Below are positions 46,001 through 64,000 of a stretch of 64,000 nucleotides of DNA, piece by piece. Source of the stretch: Mycobacterium marseillense (GTDB taxonomy: Bacteria > Actinomycetota > Actinomycetes > Mycobacteriales > Mycobacteriaceae); the NCBI RefSeq assembly GCF_010731675.1, contig NZ_AP022584.1:1488001-1552000 (forward strand), written 5' to 3'. The position numbers were made by a program, and so were the translations under genes. The notes beneath the pieces were generated by a model. It did no database searches and was not told where the DNA came from. It saw only the letters and a list, made by a program, of their open reading frames with translations. Numbering within the stretch: position 1 is the first letter of the stretch; each line of letters begins with the position of its first letter.

Positions 46001-64000
<18,000 letters not shown>

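Overview
The window is high-GC mycobacterial chromosome. Gene content and order follow the Mycobacterium tuberculosis Rv1571-to-Rv1531 block almost gene for gene, read here from Rv1571 down to Rv1531. The block ends in a giant NRPS gene that M. tuberculosis lacks at this place. That layout, as I remember it, fits the Mycobacterium avium complex (the MAP1242/pstA neighbourhood of M. avium subsp. paratuberculosis). The species call is inference from protein and synteny recognition; I could run no search.

Layout. 1-1.7 kb: the 3' part of an MscS-like channel with a cyclic-nucleotide-binding domain, then a small membrane methyltransferase. 1.8-5.9 kb: the biotin genes bioA, bioF, bioD plus a LigT-like phosphoesterase, with a related intergenic repeat family inside the cluster and at its end. 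6-16.3 kb: a membrane protein, the catalytically dead NlpC/P60 protein RipD behind a structured leader, a membrane O-acyltransferase, and the trehalose genes treX-treY-treZ. 16.3-26 kb: a MocR regulator divergent from a PNPOx-like protein, a PAP2 phosphatase, ilvA, a deazaflavin nitroreductase-like gene, an orphan hypothetical, and plsB1/fadD11. 26-28.3 kb: a MerR-VOC pair divergent from an F420/FMN protein-MBL pair around a perfect operator palindrome. 28.4-39.8 kb: dnaE1, an SRPBCC protein, two SDRs, glbN, a methyltransferase, rluD-like, lspA, ansA, dinX. 39.9-45.9 kb: ileS with a translational T-box, an Rv1535-like small gene with an M-box magnesium riboswitch and a candidate uORF, a nitronate monooxygenase and a carboxymuconolactone decarboxylase-like protein. 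46-64 kb: an NRPS open at the right edge, with five adenylation domains visible.

How the genes work together. BioF, BioA and BioD act in that order to make dethiobiotin. TreX debranches glycogen, and TreY and TreZ turn the linear glucan into trehalose. FadD11 and PlsB1 probably activate and then transfer a fatty acyl group. LspA matures lipoproteins. The NRPS builds a peptide of at least five residues that is released reductively.

The most interesting parts are the NRPS, whose domain order does not match the glycopeptidolipid tetrapeptide or the N-methylated lipopentapeptide; the M-box leader with a hairpin and uORF; and the 55-56 bp repeat family in the biotin locus.
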